Positions 14,752 to 30,038 of a stretch of 64,000 bases of DNA are shown here, one piece after another. Each line of letters opens with the position of its first letter. The stretch's first letter is position 1. Under the pieces are notes generated by a model that saw only the letters and a list, made by a program, of their open reading frames with translations, was not told where the DNA came from and did not search any database. The position numbers were made by a program, and so were the translations under genes. Source of the stretch: Terana coerulea (lineage: Eukaryota; Basidiomycota; Agaricomycetes; Polyporales; Phanerochaetaceae). The DNA lies in the NCBI GenBank assembly GCA_024811115.1, contig JAKOGH010000069.1, forward strand, positions 57,987-121,986, written 5' to 3'.

Positions 14752-17700
14752 ATGCCTCCACGTAAGGGAATCGTCAAGTCCGGCAATGCGGGAAACTCTT
14801 CAAAACCATCGAGCATCAAGCCCATCGCTGAGTTGGGAAAACCTGAGGAGAAGCCACTTTTCCCGCCTGGCTCAAAATATCCTCTGAGCTTGTTGAACGA
14901 GAGGTACAAAATCATCGACTCGTCTGGCCGCTAGAATCCTGTTCTTTCTTTCTCAAATGGCCCAGGATAGCATGTGTGGGACAGATGCTGTCCGAGAGAT
15001 ACTCGCGCAGGGTAGCTGTCCCTCAAACTCTTCTGCCAAGGAAGCATACTCACACTAGAAATCAGGTGCCAAAAGGAGGGATGGAACAGACCTGTGGTTG
15101 ACACCGTAAGTATTGCATATTGGTCGCAGACGTTCAATATTTTAACGTAGCGATTAGTACCAGAAAGCGGGTGGTTACTCGTTTGCTGTGAACTTGAGTC
15201 GCACAAACAAGAAGAATGAGCGCGAGTCTGTTCGTTTAGAGCCTCACCCTCCGTATATTCGCCCCACCGCCATCGAAGCTAGGCATTGGGGAGCTACGTA
15301 CGCCCTTTACCGCGTCGGTAGACCATTTTATGATCTATAGCCTATACTGACTAATGTATGAAAATAGTTCTGTAATGGAATCCGGCTGAACCTGGTTCTT
15401 CCTCCCGGCCCCAAAGATTATTGGAATGAACTCGCAGAAGAGCAGAAAAACGTACCAGAGCATCAGAAGTGGATGTACGATGCTGACCCGTTCGCTGCTC
15501 GCAAAACCGTAGATGAGAGGCAAGAGAAGGCAGCCAAAAAGAAAGAGGTAGAAGCTACCAAGGGTGCATCTGGGAGTAGCACGTCGCCGGAATTTATGCA
15601 TGCGCCTGAAGCCAAGATGGCTAGCAGCCTACGCGAAGTTGTAGAAGAATCAGTGAAGAAGGTGATGTCACTGCTTGTATCTTGCGCTGACGCTAAACTA
15701 TTCCGTAGGCGTTCGAGCTCTACCCAGAAGCCGCCGATACAACCGCGAGCGTTTTGGAGCAAGACCAGCAACCTCAACTTCTCAAGCAGCTGCAGCTCTT
15801 CGGATTCTCTGAGAAGCAGTCTCAGACTGCTTTCAAAGCTCTCTCGACGCCTTCAGCTCTTACCTCGACTCTCTTGGGGACATTCGAGCCCGTCCAGGCT
15901 TGCTTGGAATACCTTATTTTGCACGTCCCGGAATGCGATCTTCCCGAACGCTTCATGCCAACGGTGAACTCGTCTAATTCTTTTGTGTCTTCTGTGCACG
16001 CTGGGACAGAGGATCTCAAGGCACGGTGGCTCCAGGATAAGGCTGTGAAGGAGTGCGGCTGGCCTGCCCATGCGGTTAAGGAATATTTGGCCGAACCAGG
16101 AATGGTTGAGAACTGGGGTCTCTTACAACGTTCATTGAACCGCGCGTTGGTCGGGCAGGATGAGAGAGATTTCGCCGCACATAACGCTGCAGATGGACAA
16201 GCTATTGATGTCGACGAATTAGAGGCTTATGAAGCGCGATTTGTGGACGACGACACCCACCTCATCATTCCTGCGCCCGTTGCGCCTCTTCAGCTCCACA
16301 TCATATTCCCCGACAAGATCCACATGCTTTCACTGCAAGGCGAAGCACCACCAATGTATATCACATCCACCGCCGTCCCCGCGTATATTAGGCTTCACAT
16401 ACTGTCGAACCTCCTCATCGCTTTCCATACCGGCACTCTCGTCGAGGACGGAGAAACAGTGCTTATGGCTCTTGTACGACTAGTAGAAGAAGAATGGGCG
16501 ATGATACAGGATAGCGGCCCTCCCGAGATGTCCCAAGTCATTCGTCACTTCCTGCGTCGCAAGTCCGAACCTGATGCTGGAACTGGGGATGCCGTCGTCT
16601 CGCGCACCTCGAAATCCTTGAAGGGGCCGAACTCAAGGAGGCGCGGGCGGAAGGATGATCGCAGCGACGCCATGGTCAAGGAAAACTTCCAACAAATACG
16701 TGATAGTCGCGCGTACGCGAAGGTTCTTACAGGAAGGGAAGGTTTACCGGCTTTTGCTGCTCGAGATACTTTTCTGGAAATGCTTGGGCGCAATCGTTGC
16801 GTAGTCGTTGTAGGAGAGACTGGTGCGTCCTTCGGTTTGATCCTTACTTAGTCTTCTACTCACGATGTGGATGTAGGTTGCGGGAAGACCACCCAGCGTG
16901 CGTTCTCAGCCATGCACCTGTGATGGTGAATGCTGAACATCTATTGCAGTGCCTCAATTCGTTTTGGATTCCCTCATAATGGCCGGATGTGGCTCAGATG
17001 CGTCAATCATCGTAACACAACCTCGTAGGCTGTCCGCGATTGGAGTCGCCGCGCGGGTATCAGCCGAACGACTCGAAGACGGCTCTGTCGGCTATGCCAT
17101 ACGCGGGGAGAGCAAGCAGGATCACAGGACGAAGCTTCTGTTTTGCACAACCGGTGTAGTTCTTCGTAGGCTTGGTTCTGGAGATAGGCTGCAGAATGTC
17201 ACCCACGTTATCGTCGATGAGGTGCGTATGTTGCGTATGAACGCCGGGCAATGATCTGATTGTAGCTCACAGGTCCATGAACGTTCAGTTGACGGCGATT
17301 TGCTATTGCTCGAGCTGAAGGCCTTATTGCAGCAAAACCCGAAGCTCAAGGTTGTTCTTATGTCTGCGACGATCAATCATGAAATATTCATGAAATACTT
17401 TGACGACGCGCCACTTCTAACTATTCCTGGCTTTGCACATCCCGTGCAGGACACGTCAGTTTCCCCGTTGTCCGCACAGCCCCACATACTAACAGCGTGT
17501 CTAGGTATCTGGAAGACTTCTTACCGTCGCTGTCTTACCGTCCCAGTGGCAAGGGTATCAAGGGGCCCTCGAACAAAGAGATAGGCATTCTCAGAAATGA
17601 ACTCGGATCTTTGGTGGACGAAGGGTGTCTTACCGCTCTTCACACTATCTCTCGCTCTGACAAGGTCGACGTTGAGGTGAGTGATTAGTATTCCAGTGAC

Positions 17701-19736
17701 ATAAATATACAACTGATATTTCAACCAGCTTGTAACCGCCGTCGTGAAACACATTGTTGCCACCGCGTCCGAGCCGGGAGGCATCCTCATCTTCCTGCCG
17801 GGTGTGCAAGAGATTCAGATGTGTCTACAGACTTTGCGCTCAGTATCTAACTCAAGGGTGCTCCCTCTGCATGCCAATCTTTCTAGTGATGAGCAGCGCG
17901 GTGTCTTTGCTCCCACCTCGGGCTGGAAGATCGTGGCTGCCACCAACGTTGCTGAGGTAAGTGATTTCTCGCTGCGTTTATGGATCGCAGACTAATCCTT
18001 CCTTGCGCAGACATCTATCACCATTGACGACATAATTTACGTAGTTGACACAGGAAAAGTCAAGGAGACGCAGTACGACCCAGAGAATGGATTGACCAGA
18101 CTGAAGGAACAATGGGTCACTCGTGCTGCAGCGAAACAGCGGCGTGGACGTGCGGGCCGTACTAAACCCGGCGTGTGCTACAAGTTATACACCAGGAGGC
18201 ACGAAAGCAATCTTATTGCGTTTCCGGTGCCCGAGATTCAACGGATAGCTTTAGAAAGCGTTGCACTCTCCGTGAAGGTTATACACGATGATGTCAAGGC
18301 ATGTATTGCATCTATCGTCTATTTACGGGGTAAGAGCTAAGAGCGCGTTACAGGGATTTCTTTCTCGGGCTATCGACCCTCCGCCTGCCAATGCAGTGGA
18401 TAGTGCTCTTACGATACTTGACGAGCTTGGCGCCGTTTCTGCACAAGGAGAATTAACAGCTATGGGTCAGCATTTGGTATGGACAGCTTTGGATGAATAC
18501 CGGGATGTTACTGATTCTGTTGTAGGCCATGCTCCCTGTGGATCTGAGACTCGGCAAGGTAAGTAATTGACGCACTTTCTTCTTCATTGACATGTCTGAG
18601 AGTTGGTGTAGATGCTCGTCCTGGGGGCCATCTTTCAATGTTTGGAACCCATCCTTACTATAGCTGCACTCCTATCGTCGAAGCCGCTTTTTATCAGTCC
18701 TATAGAGAAACGCGAGGAAGCTAGCCAGTACGTCTCCTGTCGAATACTGTTCATCGTGGAATTTACAGTCAACACAGAGCTCGCGCGAGGTTTAAGTCCG
18801 GTAGTAGTGATCTTTTGACAGACGTGAATGCATACGATGAATGTTCCCGTCTCCGGGGCGAGGGGGCCTCACGAATCAGATCCTTCTGTGAGGAGGTAAG
18901 GCCAAGAAACATGTTAGCGGTGTGTCTAGACTCACCGTTCTACAGAACTACATCTCACAGTCTACGATCCGAGACATCACCTCCCTTCGGCAAGAGTTTC
19001 TCGCTACGCTCACTTCGCTCAATCTCGTTCCTCGCGGAAGCACTCCATCCTCGCCTTCGCTGAACACACACAGCTCGCACGCGGGCCTCGTCAAAGCCAT
19101 CATCCTCGCGGGCTGTGGCCGCGCGTCGCGCGTGTCTCTCTGCCCAAAGGCGCAATCAAGTTCGACAGGGTTCAGGCTGGGACGGTGCAACGCGCAAACG
19201 AAGCGAAGGAGTACAAGTTTTACGACATCCGCGAGAGCACGGACGGAGCGAGGGTGTTCCTGCACCCCGCGTCGGTTCTCTTTCATTCGGCGGATTGGAA
19301 GGTCCCGTTTGTCACATACTTCCAGAAGCAGCAGACGAGCAAAATGTTTCTGCGGGACGCTACAGAGGTAGGATTATACTTCGAGATCAAGTACCAGAAC
19401 CTTGACCTTACCCACACACTAGGTTCCCGTCTACGCATTGTTGTTGTTTGGAGGACCTGTCGCTGTCAATCACGTTGGTGGTGGACTAACGATTGGCAAC
19501 AAGAACGCCTTCATCAAGCTGAAGGCCTGGCCCCGCATTGGAGTATTGGTAAATCAGCTGAGGTGCGTAACGCGTCTGCTATCGCTGAGCGTTCACTGAA
19601 TATATTGCTCAGACGCCTGCTCGACGCTCAACTCAAACGCAGCATAGACAGCGGGGATCTCATGAGTGTGGGCACAGATAATCCTGTTGTGCAAGCCGTA
19701 CTGGCTTTACTACAAGGAGACGGTCTTAGTACATGA
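14752..19736 (+). CDS. DExH RNA helicase, DHX29/DHX57 (yeast YLR419W) type
   Basis: Eighteen exons, about 1331 residues: 14752-14903, 15066-15105, 15158-15313, 15368-15661, 15709-16822, 16877-16897, 16950-17221, 17273-17454, 17505-17676, 17729-17956, 18011-18298, 18354-18476, 18526-18558, 18612-18727, 18778-18895, 18946-19367, 19423-19562, 19613-19736. An N-terminal GYSFAVNL region, UBA-like LLKQLQLFGFSEKQSQTAF and RWD-like region precede the helicase motifs VGETGCGKTTQ, TQPRRLSA, DEVHERS (V in place of A), MSATINHEIF, FLPGVQEI and QRRGRAGRTKPG. The C-terminus has KMLVLGAIFQCLEPILTIAA and an OB-fold. The family acts in translation/RNA surveillance. The intron after 18298 begins with GC (gcatgt). 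Near 19111-19115 one base appears missing (expected AGLWPRVARVSLP). A 35-nt intron (donor ~19114) would also restore frame but would delete that conserved box. Confidence 0.93.
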
Positions 19737-20235
19737 TAGGGGAAGGTAGACAGAAGCATCCTAAACAGTGCCTTTCTCAGCAGGAGCAGCACTTGACACG
19801 ACCACTTGATCAACGCAGTGCACCATTTCGGTGTGTGTTTTCTTAAAATACGGCGAGAAATCCCCTGGGTCAGATCTGCCATTAAGTCTTGAGCTTGAAT
19901 ACGCTACGAATTGCTTCCCGCATGTTGTCCCTCGCCTCCGCGTGTCTCGGAGCGCGGGATGGTTTGTGGCCCGTTGATTGAGGACAGACCTTCAAACGTG
20001 CAAGTAATATGTGGTATCAAAGACACCTGTAGTGTCGTCCGAATTCGCTCGAATTCTCTCGGACACGCATGACTGTTTGTGCAGGGTTTAAATGTTCGCA
20101 AGTTCCAGAAACGCAGTCACCCAGGCTGTATACGCAGGCTCAGAAATGGTACCAGAAGAAGCCATAAGTCACAGACGCACCTTAATGTACAGGGAATCCA
20201 CGACAGTCACCAGTGCTCATCCGCGAGACTTGAGC
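19737..20235. other. Convergent intergenic region
   Basis: Between two gene 3' ends. ORFs here are antisense shadows or random. Nothing else seen. Confidence 0.5.
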
Positions 20236-20818
20236 TCAACCGACGAAACGCAGTGAGTCCGCGCTGACGTAGTACTTTGCTACTTCTCCCGGCGCGGTAC
20301 GCGGTGCGCTCGGGTCTGGCACAAGTACGAATGTTTGCGCGAAAACTCTGGGCTGCCCGTCTACAGATTTCGCTGGCGTCGAAGCGGGGTTCCCAGCGAG
20401 TCCTTTGCCATGAGTCACATTCCCGGACACCGTCACCATTAGATTGGGCGGTTGAGTCCCTTTTGTATTGTTTAAGTGCATGTATGCGATGTATAGAGGC
20501 TTCATAGCTTAGATTTACCTGTAATGGGGTGGCAATCGAACGACTGCACTTCGTGCGACGTAGGAGGCATCTTAGATAGTAGTTCACGCACGCCATCCGC
20601 GCCTTGATGTGGTGTGCCATTCCATGTTAATGCGGATGAGGGCCGGTATAAGGCGGGTAGGTCGACTACGCGGGTGGCAGAGTCGTATGCATTGTAATAC
20701 AAACGCGTGAAGGTCTCTGCTGCCCGTACGGCGATTTCAATACTGCTCAGAGTTTGTCAAAAGAACGCCCGCATAATAGAGACTTAAAAACAAACTCTTT
20801 CTGTGTGAGGGCCGTCAT
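20236..20818 (-). CDS. NTF2-like mRNA export factor (Nxt1/p15 type)
   Basis: Three exons (20796-20818, 20519-20742, 20236-20459) give 156 residues, the normal size for a single-domain NTF2 fold. Exon 1 is only 23 nt (MTALTQK plus two bases). Landmarks: IEIAVRAAETFTRLYYNAYD, ALTWNGTPHQGADGVRELL, FDCHPITGTQPPNLMVTVSG, RVFAQTFVLVPD and a final YYVSADSLRFVG. The p15/Nxt family pairs with the NTF2-like domain of the mRNA exporter Mex67/NXF1 at the nuclear pore. Classical NTF2 is the main alternative, but the VTVSG and FVLVPD boxes fit p15 better. Donor gttt of intron 1 is non-optimal; the start is otherwise unambiguous. Confidence 0.87.
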
Positions 20819-21113
20819 CGTCACGATTAAAGAGGGGGTGCGGTGGTGGTAGCAATTCAAGAATGAATAGCGCAGCAAGCGCCCGACGGACGCGAACCGT
20901 GCGCGTGAATGACTCCGCACGTGATGACAGGAAGACCCCAAAACCCCTTACCGTCTCGCTCACGCCACAGGTTGTACACGGCTCGGACGTGGGAGAGGGG
21001 TGATACAGAACACAAATATATATTCGCAGCAAGCTAACGCGCATCCAAGAAATCACGGCCTGATTTTAAATAAAGCAATCACAAGCCTTCTGGCATGCAT
21101 GGGTCGGGGGCAA

Positions 21114-22493
21114 CTAGCCTCGAGCACGACGATGCAAATGCTCAGTACCCATGCTGTCGGTCCATGTTTGCGGACCCTGGGATGTATCTGTAAGTAACAA
21201 GGACGTATTTGACAACACATTTGCCTTACCTCTCTATTCTTCAGCCGCAATTTACGAATCCTCCGCGCGACCCAGTCTTTCGACGTAGAGCCAGTCTCAT
21301 ACTGGCCAGGCGGGGCCTTCGCCGCGGCGCTTGCGATCAAACGACTGCGTTCGATGAGCGCACGAAGAATAACATCATTTGCGGGCCTCGTGAAGAAGGT
21401 AATTGAGTATCTCGGGTACCGATTTTGCTCGCCCGGAGGTGGCCTTGTACTCGCTTCAGCACACGTGCGCGGGAAATATTTGCAAATATAAGCTTACATT
21501 ACTCGATGGATGTTGGACCGAAGAATCCCAGCGCTGAATATCGAGAGCGCATCGCCTATGTTACAGACTGCATAACCAGGCACCGGCTAGGAATTATTTG
21601 AGTGGGGTTTGATAAGACAGACGTGTGTGATCATACCTTAATGTAAAGCCATTGGTCTGAATCTGGAGGCAAAACCTGAAGTCCTCCCAAGCGATTGTGA
21701 ACGATAGCCTGCCAACTCTCTTAACGCCGCATACGTCAAAGAATTTGCGAAGCTTACCAATGAACCGAAGTCTGTATGAGCACCGATACCCACCGTGCTT
21801 TGATTTGGGCGGGGTTCTTACACAACGCGATTCACCGCCGTTTTCCTGTCTGGGGTCATGCAATCGGAGAAGCTCGCCCTCACGGAGGTGAAGACGACGC
21901 TCAAAGAGCGCTAAGAAGGTCGCATTGACGGCCATAGACTTGCGGGTGAACGGAGTAAACGTGTCCTCCATGTGTCGATTGACCACCGAGAGGTACGTTC
22001 GATGAGTTGGGCGAGGCCAGGTCAAGGCGTCATCTTGCGAGATATTCAAAAACTCTACGTTGTCCCTGGTGCCGCTCTTGTCCGTGGCAATCGTGCCCCG
22101 TGCTTTGTAGCTTGGATCGGCCGAATGAGTACCACGAGTATAGGGCATGGGACGAACACTTACCCAAAGGAGTCACCGTTGTCGCCCTGTTCAAATCTCA
22201 TCTTCTCTTCTATCGGTAGGTCGAGCGCTTCGGCACACACATCGAACATCCGGTCGACCTCGTCCGTAAGGCCATGGTTCTTTAGGCTGCATTACGGCAA
22301 ATCAGCTTCGCGGGAGTGGGATCACCACGCGGGCGTCTACGTACTACCAAAATCCTAATCTGGTCGCGGCTTGCCACAATTTGTCTAGCTCGCCCTCGTC
22401 GTTCGCCGTGACAAGAGCGTAGTCTACGACAACGAGGGGATGGGTGGGGATGTCGTTGGAAAATGGTACGGCGCCGATAGCGAGAGGTCGCAT
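21114..22493 (-). CDS. 2-oxoglutarate/Fe(II)-dependent oxygenase (isopenicillin-N-synthase-like)
   Basis: Seven exons (22345-22493, 22164-22286, 21758-22110, 21637-21708, 21498-21586, 21230-21443, 21114-21176), about 353 residues. N-terminal DIOX_N region: RLGFWYLKNHGL and FEQGDNGDSFGYKARG. Double-stranded beta-helix core: IGAHTDFGS (His and Asp iron ligands), VHNRLGGLQVLPP, PVPGYAVCNIGDALSIFSAG and SNIHRVM (distal His ligand), then RYSITFF (Arg for 2-oxoglutarate). C-terminus ..REGPQTWTDSMGTEHL. Members hydroxylate or desaturate small molecules; the substrate cannot be told here and no metabolite cluster surrounds it. One surplus base in a C run (21807-21814) breaks the frame before the HTD motif. 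Confidence 0.9.
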
Positions 22494-23922
22494 GATGGGA
22501 GATGAGTGCGTTGTAGTTGCTGCATCGCTCTACTTGTCCCTTGCTTTTTATTCAACAGCTCGGGCGGGTTTCCCAGTTTTATCCGAGCGTCCTACGCTGA
22601 CACGGGCCTGACACAGGGCGGAATTGGCACTGCGCTGAATGAAACTTGCGCGGATCAACAGTGATACTAACAGGGGATGGGCTGACAGGGGCTCACCGAG
22701 ATGAGCAAGTGGACTACCGGCGGCGGAAACTCCTATCCTGGATGAAGCGCCGAGCTATTACATCCGCTGTAATCAGACTGGATACCGGAGTGCGAAAGCG
22801 GTATGAACCAAGCTGAGCGCGTCGGGAGTAGCTGAGCAGAGCTGAACGTCTGTCTATGACATAGGCGTGTTTGTGGTGAAAGAACGTCGGCCCTGCGCGT
22901 AGTCAATCCTTCCGCCGCTATATCGAGGTCGAACTCCTCATGGTATCATCTAGCCATCCAGCGTGACATTGCCTATGCTGGCTGAGTGCTGTGAGCTATA
23001 GAGCATGAATAAGCATCTTCGGCAGCGGGGTTGCTGTCTATGAAGGCCGAAAGCCTGTCGTATGGCAATATGCCAATGAAACAGCTTGCGAGAATTGGAC
23101 ATACGTAGCACATCCGCGTAGAAGTGCAGGGACAAGGATCGCTCAATGTCATGTATTTGTTGCCGCGCGCAGCTCTGGAGCAACGCAAGGGCATATCAGT
23201 CAGTTGGTGAGCTTCTAGGCGAACCATACCCACACAGCACAGACTGACCTCCGAAAGCCCCAATCTGCATGCATCGGACACGATGAGGGGACACATACGT
23301 ATCGAAGGATGTGTTAGTGGCCGGCGGTAGCAGGAGATCGCGACCATTCTGCTTAGAGGCGTTCTCTTAGGATCGTGCAAGTCACGGCGTGAGGTTGCGT
23401 AGCGATCATATTTGCTCGGAACAGTATCTAGACAGATGATATACAAGGCGTGCTTGTATCTGCTACAAATTATTGTAAGGTTAATTGGAGTTAGCTTGCT
23501 GTTAGTTTGGACGTGGGAAGGAGATGGCCCACTGCGGTAGAGATCATGTTGCCTACGGGCACCTGTATAGTCGAAGGTACAGCAGGCAGTGTTCAGCATA
23601 ACACACAGCGGAGTTTCCCTCGTTTGTCAATTCTGAACAGGTTGTGCAGCTTTGACTGAGACGACGACCATGGTAGTAAGTGTTAAAGAACAGCGACACG
23701 GAGGCGAGTCAATGACGCACATGGCATTGGGCGTCAAAGCAATTGGCGGCACTTGCGCCGGAGCAGCGAGCTCTCGACGCCCACCATCCCCAAAGCTGCT
23801 TGACCTCCTTGCCTCCTCACCCTCCCACAAACTCGGCGGAATCTGAAAGGCAAATCAAACGCTTAAGCTGTAGATTTCAAGACCGACGGCCTGCCAGTAC
23901 TCGTGGTCCGATCTGGCCGAAC
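22494..23922. other. Large gene-poor interval (~1.4 kb)
   Basis: Longest non-coding stretch here apart from the repeat region. A 208-codon open frame on the minus strand (22973-23599) has no recognisable domain, no hydrophobic pattern and no splice support, so I do not call it. The right end carries the promoter of the AP-3 gene. Confidence 0.45.
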
Positions 23923-26900
23923 ATGTGGGAACGGACCCTTCAGGACCTCATCCGTGGTTTACGCGCGAACAAGCAAGATGAGGCCAAGTTCATTGCACAG
24001 GCTGTGGACGAGATCCGCAAGGAGGTTAGAAGCAAGGACATGGAGTTGAAGGCAGCAGCGGTGCTGAAGCTCACATATGTTCGTACGCAAACTGCTTCTG
24101 TACCCTCTGCACGGCAGTTGAATTCAAGTGTAGCTAGACATGTTAGGATATGATATGAGCTGGGCCTCTTTCCATGTCGTCGAAGTGATGTCTTCTCAGA
24201 AGATACATCTAAAGAGTGTGGGCTATCTCGGCGCAGCACAATCCTTCAATCAGGACACGGATGTCCTGATGCTCACCACGAATCAGCTCAAGAAGGTATG
24301 TATATTAACTGTGACATAAATGGACGTAGTGTAACCCGGAGTTCAGGATTTTAGTTCGCGAGCTGAAGATGTTGCTGTCACTTTGAACGGTTTCTCGCAA
24401 TTCGTCACTCCAGACCTGGCTCGTGACTTAGGCCCAGATGTGATTAAGATGTTAACACATTCACGCCCTCATATCAGAAAACGCGCGGTCCTGGCACTGT
24501 TCAAAGTACTCACCAAATATCCAGGAGCTCACGCAGCCAGCTATGCCTCGTTTGAAGGAGCGTTTGGAAGATCCAGACCAAGGTCAATCCCTACCTTCGA
24601 TGTCGCACTCTTGTCAGCTTAATCAAAGCTTCCAGGTGTTATTGCTGCTGCTGTGAACGTGATTTGCGAACTATCCCACAGGAACCCCACCGACTATCTG
24701 CCATTAGCTCCTCAGCTGTTTCACCTACTAACGACGGCATCGAACAACTGGATGTTAATCAAGATTATCAAGCTTGTGAGCAGTATATATGCGCATTGAT
24801 CACGTCTCTTAAACATTCTCCAGTTCGGGGCATTGACACCTCATGAGCCACGGCTGGTCAGGAAGCTTCAACCACCCATTACGGACCTGATTTCCACCAC
24901 TCCAGCAATATCCTTGCTTTACGAGTGCGTACATACGTGCATCATCGGTGGCATGCTGCACGGATCGTCAGGGAACTCCCTGGCGAGGACTTGTGTAGCC
25001 AAACTTGCCAATTTCCTCCAAGATGACGACCAGAACCGTAAGCAGCAAGCAGTAATTCGGTGGCTATATTTCTGACCAATATTCTATCCTCAGTTAAATA
25101 TATATCTCTTATGGCTTTGGTAAAAATCGTACCGACACACCCACACCTGGTTGCCGAATATCAGGAGATGATTATGTCGAGTATTAACGACCAGGACATC
25201 AGTATTCGCATGCGGGCATTGGATCTCATCTCTGCTATGGTAAGCGCCACCGTATGTTAATCTTAACAAATCTAATGGAGGCTTTACTATAGACAAGTCA
25301 GCAGAACCTTCAGTCAATAGTGCAACAGCTGCTATCGCACCTTGTGCGGACCGATAGCAGCCTTCCCTCTACAACGCAGTCATTGACGCAGCATGCTGCG
25401 CCGTCAGCCAACATCCTGCGGACCGGCTCGCCATCTCAGAACCCCGCCTATCGACTCACGTTGTCCCAGCGTATCTTGACGCTGTGCTCACAAGACACGT
25501 ACGACAACATAACGGACTTTGAATGGTATCTTTCCGTGCTCGTGGATCTCGCATATGTCGCGAATGTCGATGTCGGCGCACAGATCCGCGAGCAACTTAT
25601 GGATGTCACCGCGCGTGTGCGGGCGGCCAGGAGATATTCGGTCCAGCTAATGGTCAAGCTGGTTTGTGATGATACTTTCCTTGCCAATGCGGGAGATGAA
25701 GGCAGTTGCGCCGAAGTGCTGTGGGCGGCTGCGTGGATTGCCGGCGAGTATTGCAGGTGCGCTTTGCATACAATAGCCGTTATGAAGGTACTCATCATCT
25801 GCAAAGTGAACTGTCGGAACCACAGAAGCTGTTAACGTACCTATTGCAACCTGCGGTGCTCAAGCTGGCACCGGAGACTGTCGCTGTCTATTTGCAGGCG
25901 GCCCTGAAGGTGTTTGGTCACTGGTGTGCCGACCTCGCGGACAATTGGGACGACCAGTTCCTCGCCAAGGTCAAGAACGTGGCGGAAACGATGATTGAGC
26001 GTCTGGCGGACTTCGCGTCCAGCCCTGACATTGAAGTGCAAGAGCGGGTACGATGTTCATTACCGTCTTTAATTGCCGAGGTTACTCACTTTTTGACCCT
26101 GCGCCAGGCAGCAAATGCTCTGCAGCTCCTCACCTTCGTTCGTGCAGATCTGTCGGCGTTCCAACCAAAGCCTCAGGATGACGTCGGTAACTACGTAGAG
26201 GCCGGCTCATCGAACTTCGGTGAAGAATTGGCCGTAGAACCGCGCTTCCCGAAGAGCCTGTACCTCGTCCGACCCTTGTTCATATCATACGAACTGAACC
26301 CTGTTGGCCCTACTGCACAGGCGAATGTGCCGATACCGGAAGGCCTGGACCTAAACGCATGGATTGTACCACCGCCCATAGAAGAGGTGCCCGACCATGC
26401 AGATGATGCGGAGGATGCTCTGGGCGTGCAAAAGGTGAAGAAAGGCAAAAAGGGCAAGGGCAAGGAGGCTGTGGGCGCCAAGCCCAAACGCAAGAAGCGC
26501 AGAGAAGGCGAGGATGGCTCCATTGGCGACACGTTGGCTCCGGCCGTTGAAGAAACCGAGGAGGAGAAAACGGCGCGAGAGCGGGTAGAGTTCGGTATCT
26601 TAGTGCAGGGACGGCGGGAACTGATCTGCTGAGTTGCAGCTGAAGGCCGAGCGACAGGAGCGCATGCGCGACGATCCTTTCTACTTGGCTGATGACCGAC
26701 GTTCTGCACGGCCCAAGGTGGACGATGTGGACTCCATACCCGTCGTGCGGCTGGATGATCTTCCGCCCCTGCCGCAAAGTTCATGTGCGTGCTCCCTCAC
26801 TGCACAGGACTGCACTAAGCTGACCCTGAGCGCATTTCACAGCGAATTCGCGGCTCCCGAGCCTGAGGGGCACGCCTCGGTCCTCGACACCCCAGGCCTA

Positions 26901-27147
26901 CGTGGTTGACAAGGTCGGCGAGATGCCAAGAAGCAGGCAACGCTCGCACACACCTCCGACCGCCGAGAATGGGTCGCTTGTGCCAGACTGGGAACAACCT
27001 CACCCGACGAATCACACTGAGCCCGACCAAATGGGCTCCGGGTACCATACGCCTCCAGCCATCGCCGTCACCAGGGTGAAGAAGAAGAAGAGACAGCGCA
27101 CGGGGGACAGCGGCACTAAGCAGAAACGGACAGTTGCAGCTGACTGA
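23923..27147 (+). CDS. apl5: AP-3 complex delta adaptin
   Basis: Eleven exons (23923-24078, 24134-24295, 24347-24582, 24636-24775, 24824-25037, 25094-25239, 25293-25756, 25807-26047, 26108-26584, 26640-26784, 26843-27147), about 894 residues. The N-terminal adaptin trunk of HEAT-like helices reads TLQDLIRGLRANKQDE, LKLTYLDMLGYDMSWASF, HLKSVGYLGAAQSF, VICELSHRNPTDYLPLAPQL and NNWMLIKIIKLFGALTPHEP. The C-terminal third is a Lys/Glu-rich linker (KKGKKGKGKEA). AP-3 sorts cargo from endosome/Golgi to vacuole. In fungi delta adaptin usually has a short or absent ear, as here. One surplus G at 24524-24525 interrupts KYPELTQPAMPRLKERL. The start ATG begins the canonical MWERTLQDL. Confidence 0.92.
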
Positions 27148-27465
27148 TCGAGTGACAACGCGGCGCACTGACATGTGTAGGATTGGATTAGCTGTACTAT
27201 AATATGCTTGTGAGGCGTACAATAACAGCAGCGATAAGGTTTAGTTACTAACTGCGATGAGGACAGGACGATAGGGTGGCATACACTGAAGTAGTGATAC
27301 ATGCGGATGAGACGTGCGATACTAACTATATTTCGCGACTGGGATGGGGAGAACTCGGGAATGGGTGATATGTCCGAACATGAGAAAATGAGATTATTGC
27401 AGAAAGAAATCAGGTATTGAAGATGGGATATAATGGTTCACGATGGCAGAGGAAGATCTGTTGAT
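27148..27465. other. Convergent 3' region
   Basis: Between the AP-3 delta stop and the kinase stop. No gene seen. Confidence 0.5.
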
Positions 27466-29559
<2,094 letters not shown>

Positions 29560-30038
29560 TTTTCAAGAGAGGTTGTGTGGTCGCTGGTGAAAGCGACGTG
29601 AGAAATTCAAGGAAGAGATGACGCAGTAATCGGTGTGGTCGTGAGGTTGGTATAATACCGCTAGTCGGCAGAACAACCCGAGACTCCGCGTAGTGCGAGC
29701 GTGAAAAATAAAATGCCGACGGAGACTCGGACTAGTAGGTAGATGAGCAACGAGAACACGGGGCGTAACGGTCGTAAAGGAGAGAGGGGGAAAGAGAGAG
29801 GGTGGAAGGGAGGCTGAAGGCAGAGAGTCAGCAAGTATCAGGCCAATTGAGCCGACTCAGACAGCCGCCCAACTTGCCTCTTTGGGTAAAGTGGGCGCGC
29901 AGGCCGGGTCTTTGTCTCTTGGCTCTTGCCGCCACCAGCCCCCTTTCCTCAATCCTGGAACGCGCTTTTAGCCTGCTTCTCACCGCCATCATTGGTGGGA
30001 TTGTACTATACGCGCTCGACAGGACCGCACAGGTGCTT
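29560..30038. other. Divergent promoter region of kinase and E2 genes
   Basis: Open frame upstream of 30039 has no ATG and is read as 5' leader. No gene seen. The spacer is shared by two divergent genes. Confidence 0.5.

Noticed and set aside
19114..19148. 35-nt intron in the DHX29/DHX57-like helicase
   Set aside because: Frame would be restored but the conserved LWPRVARVSLPKG box would be lost; a missing C is more likely.
22973..23599. 208-codon ORF on the minus strand
   Set aside because: No domain, no codon or hydrophobic pattern typical of protein, and no splice partner; likely a chance open frame in a gene-poor interval.
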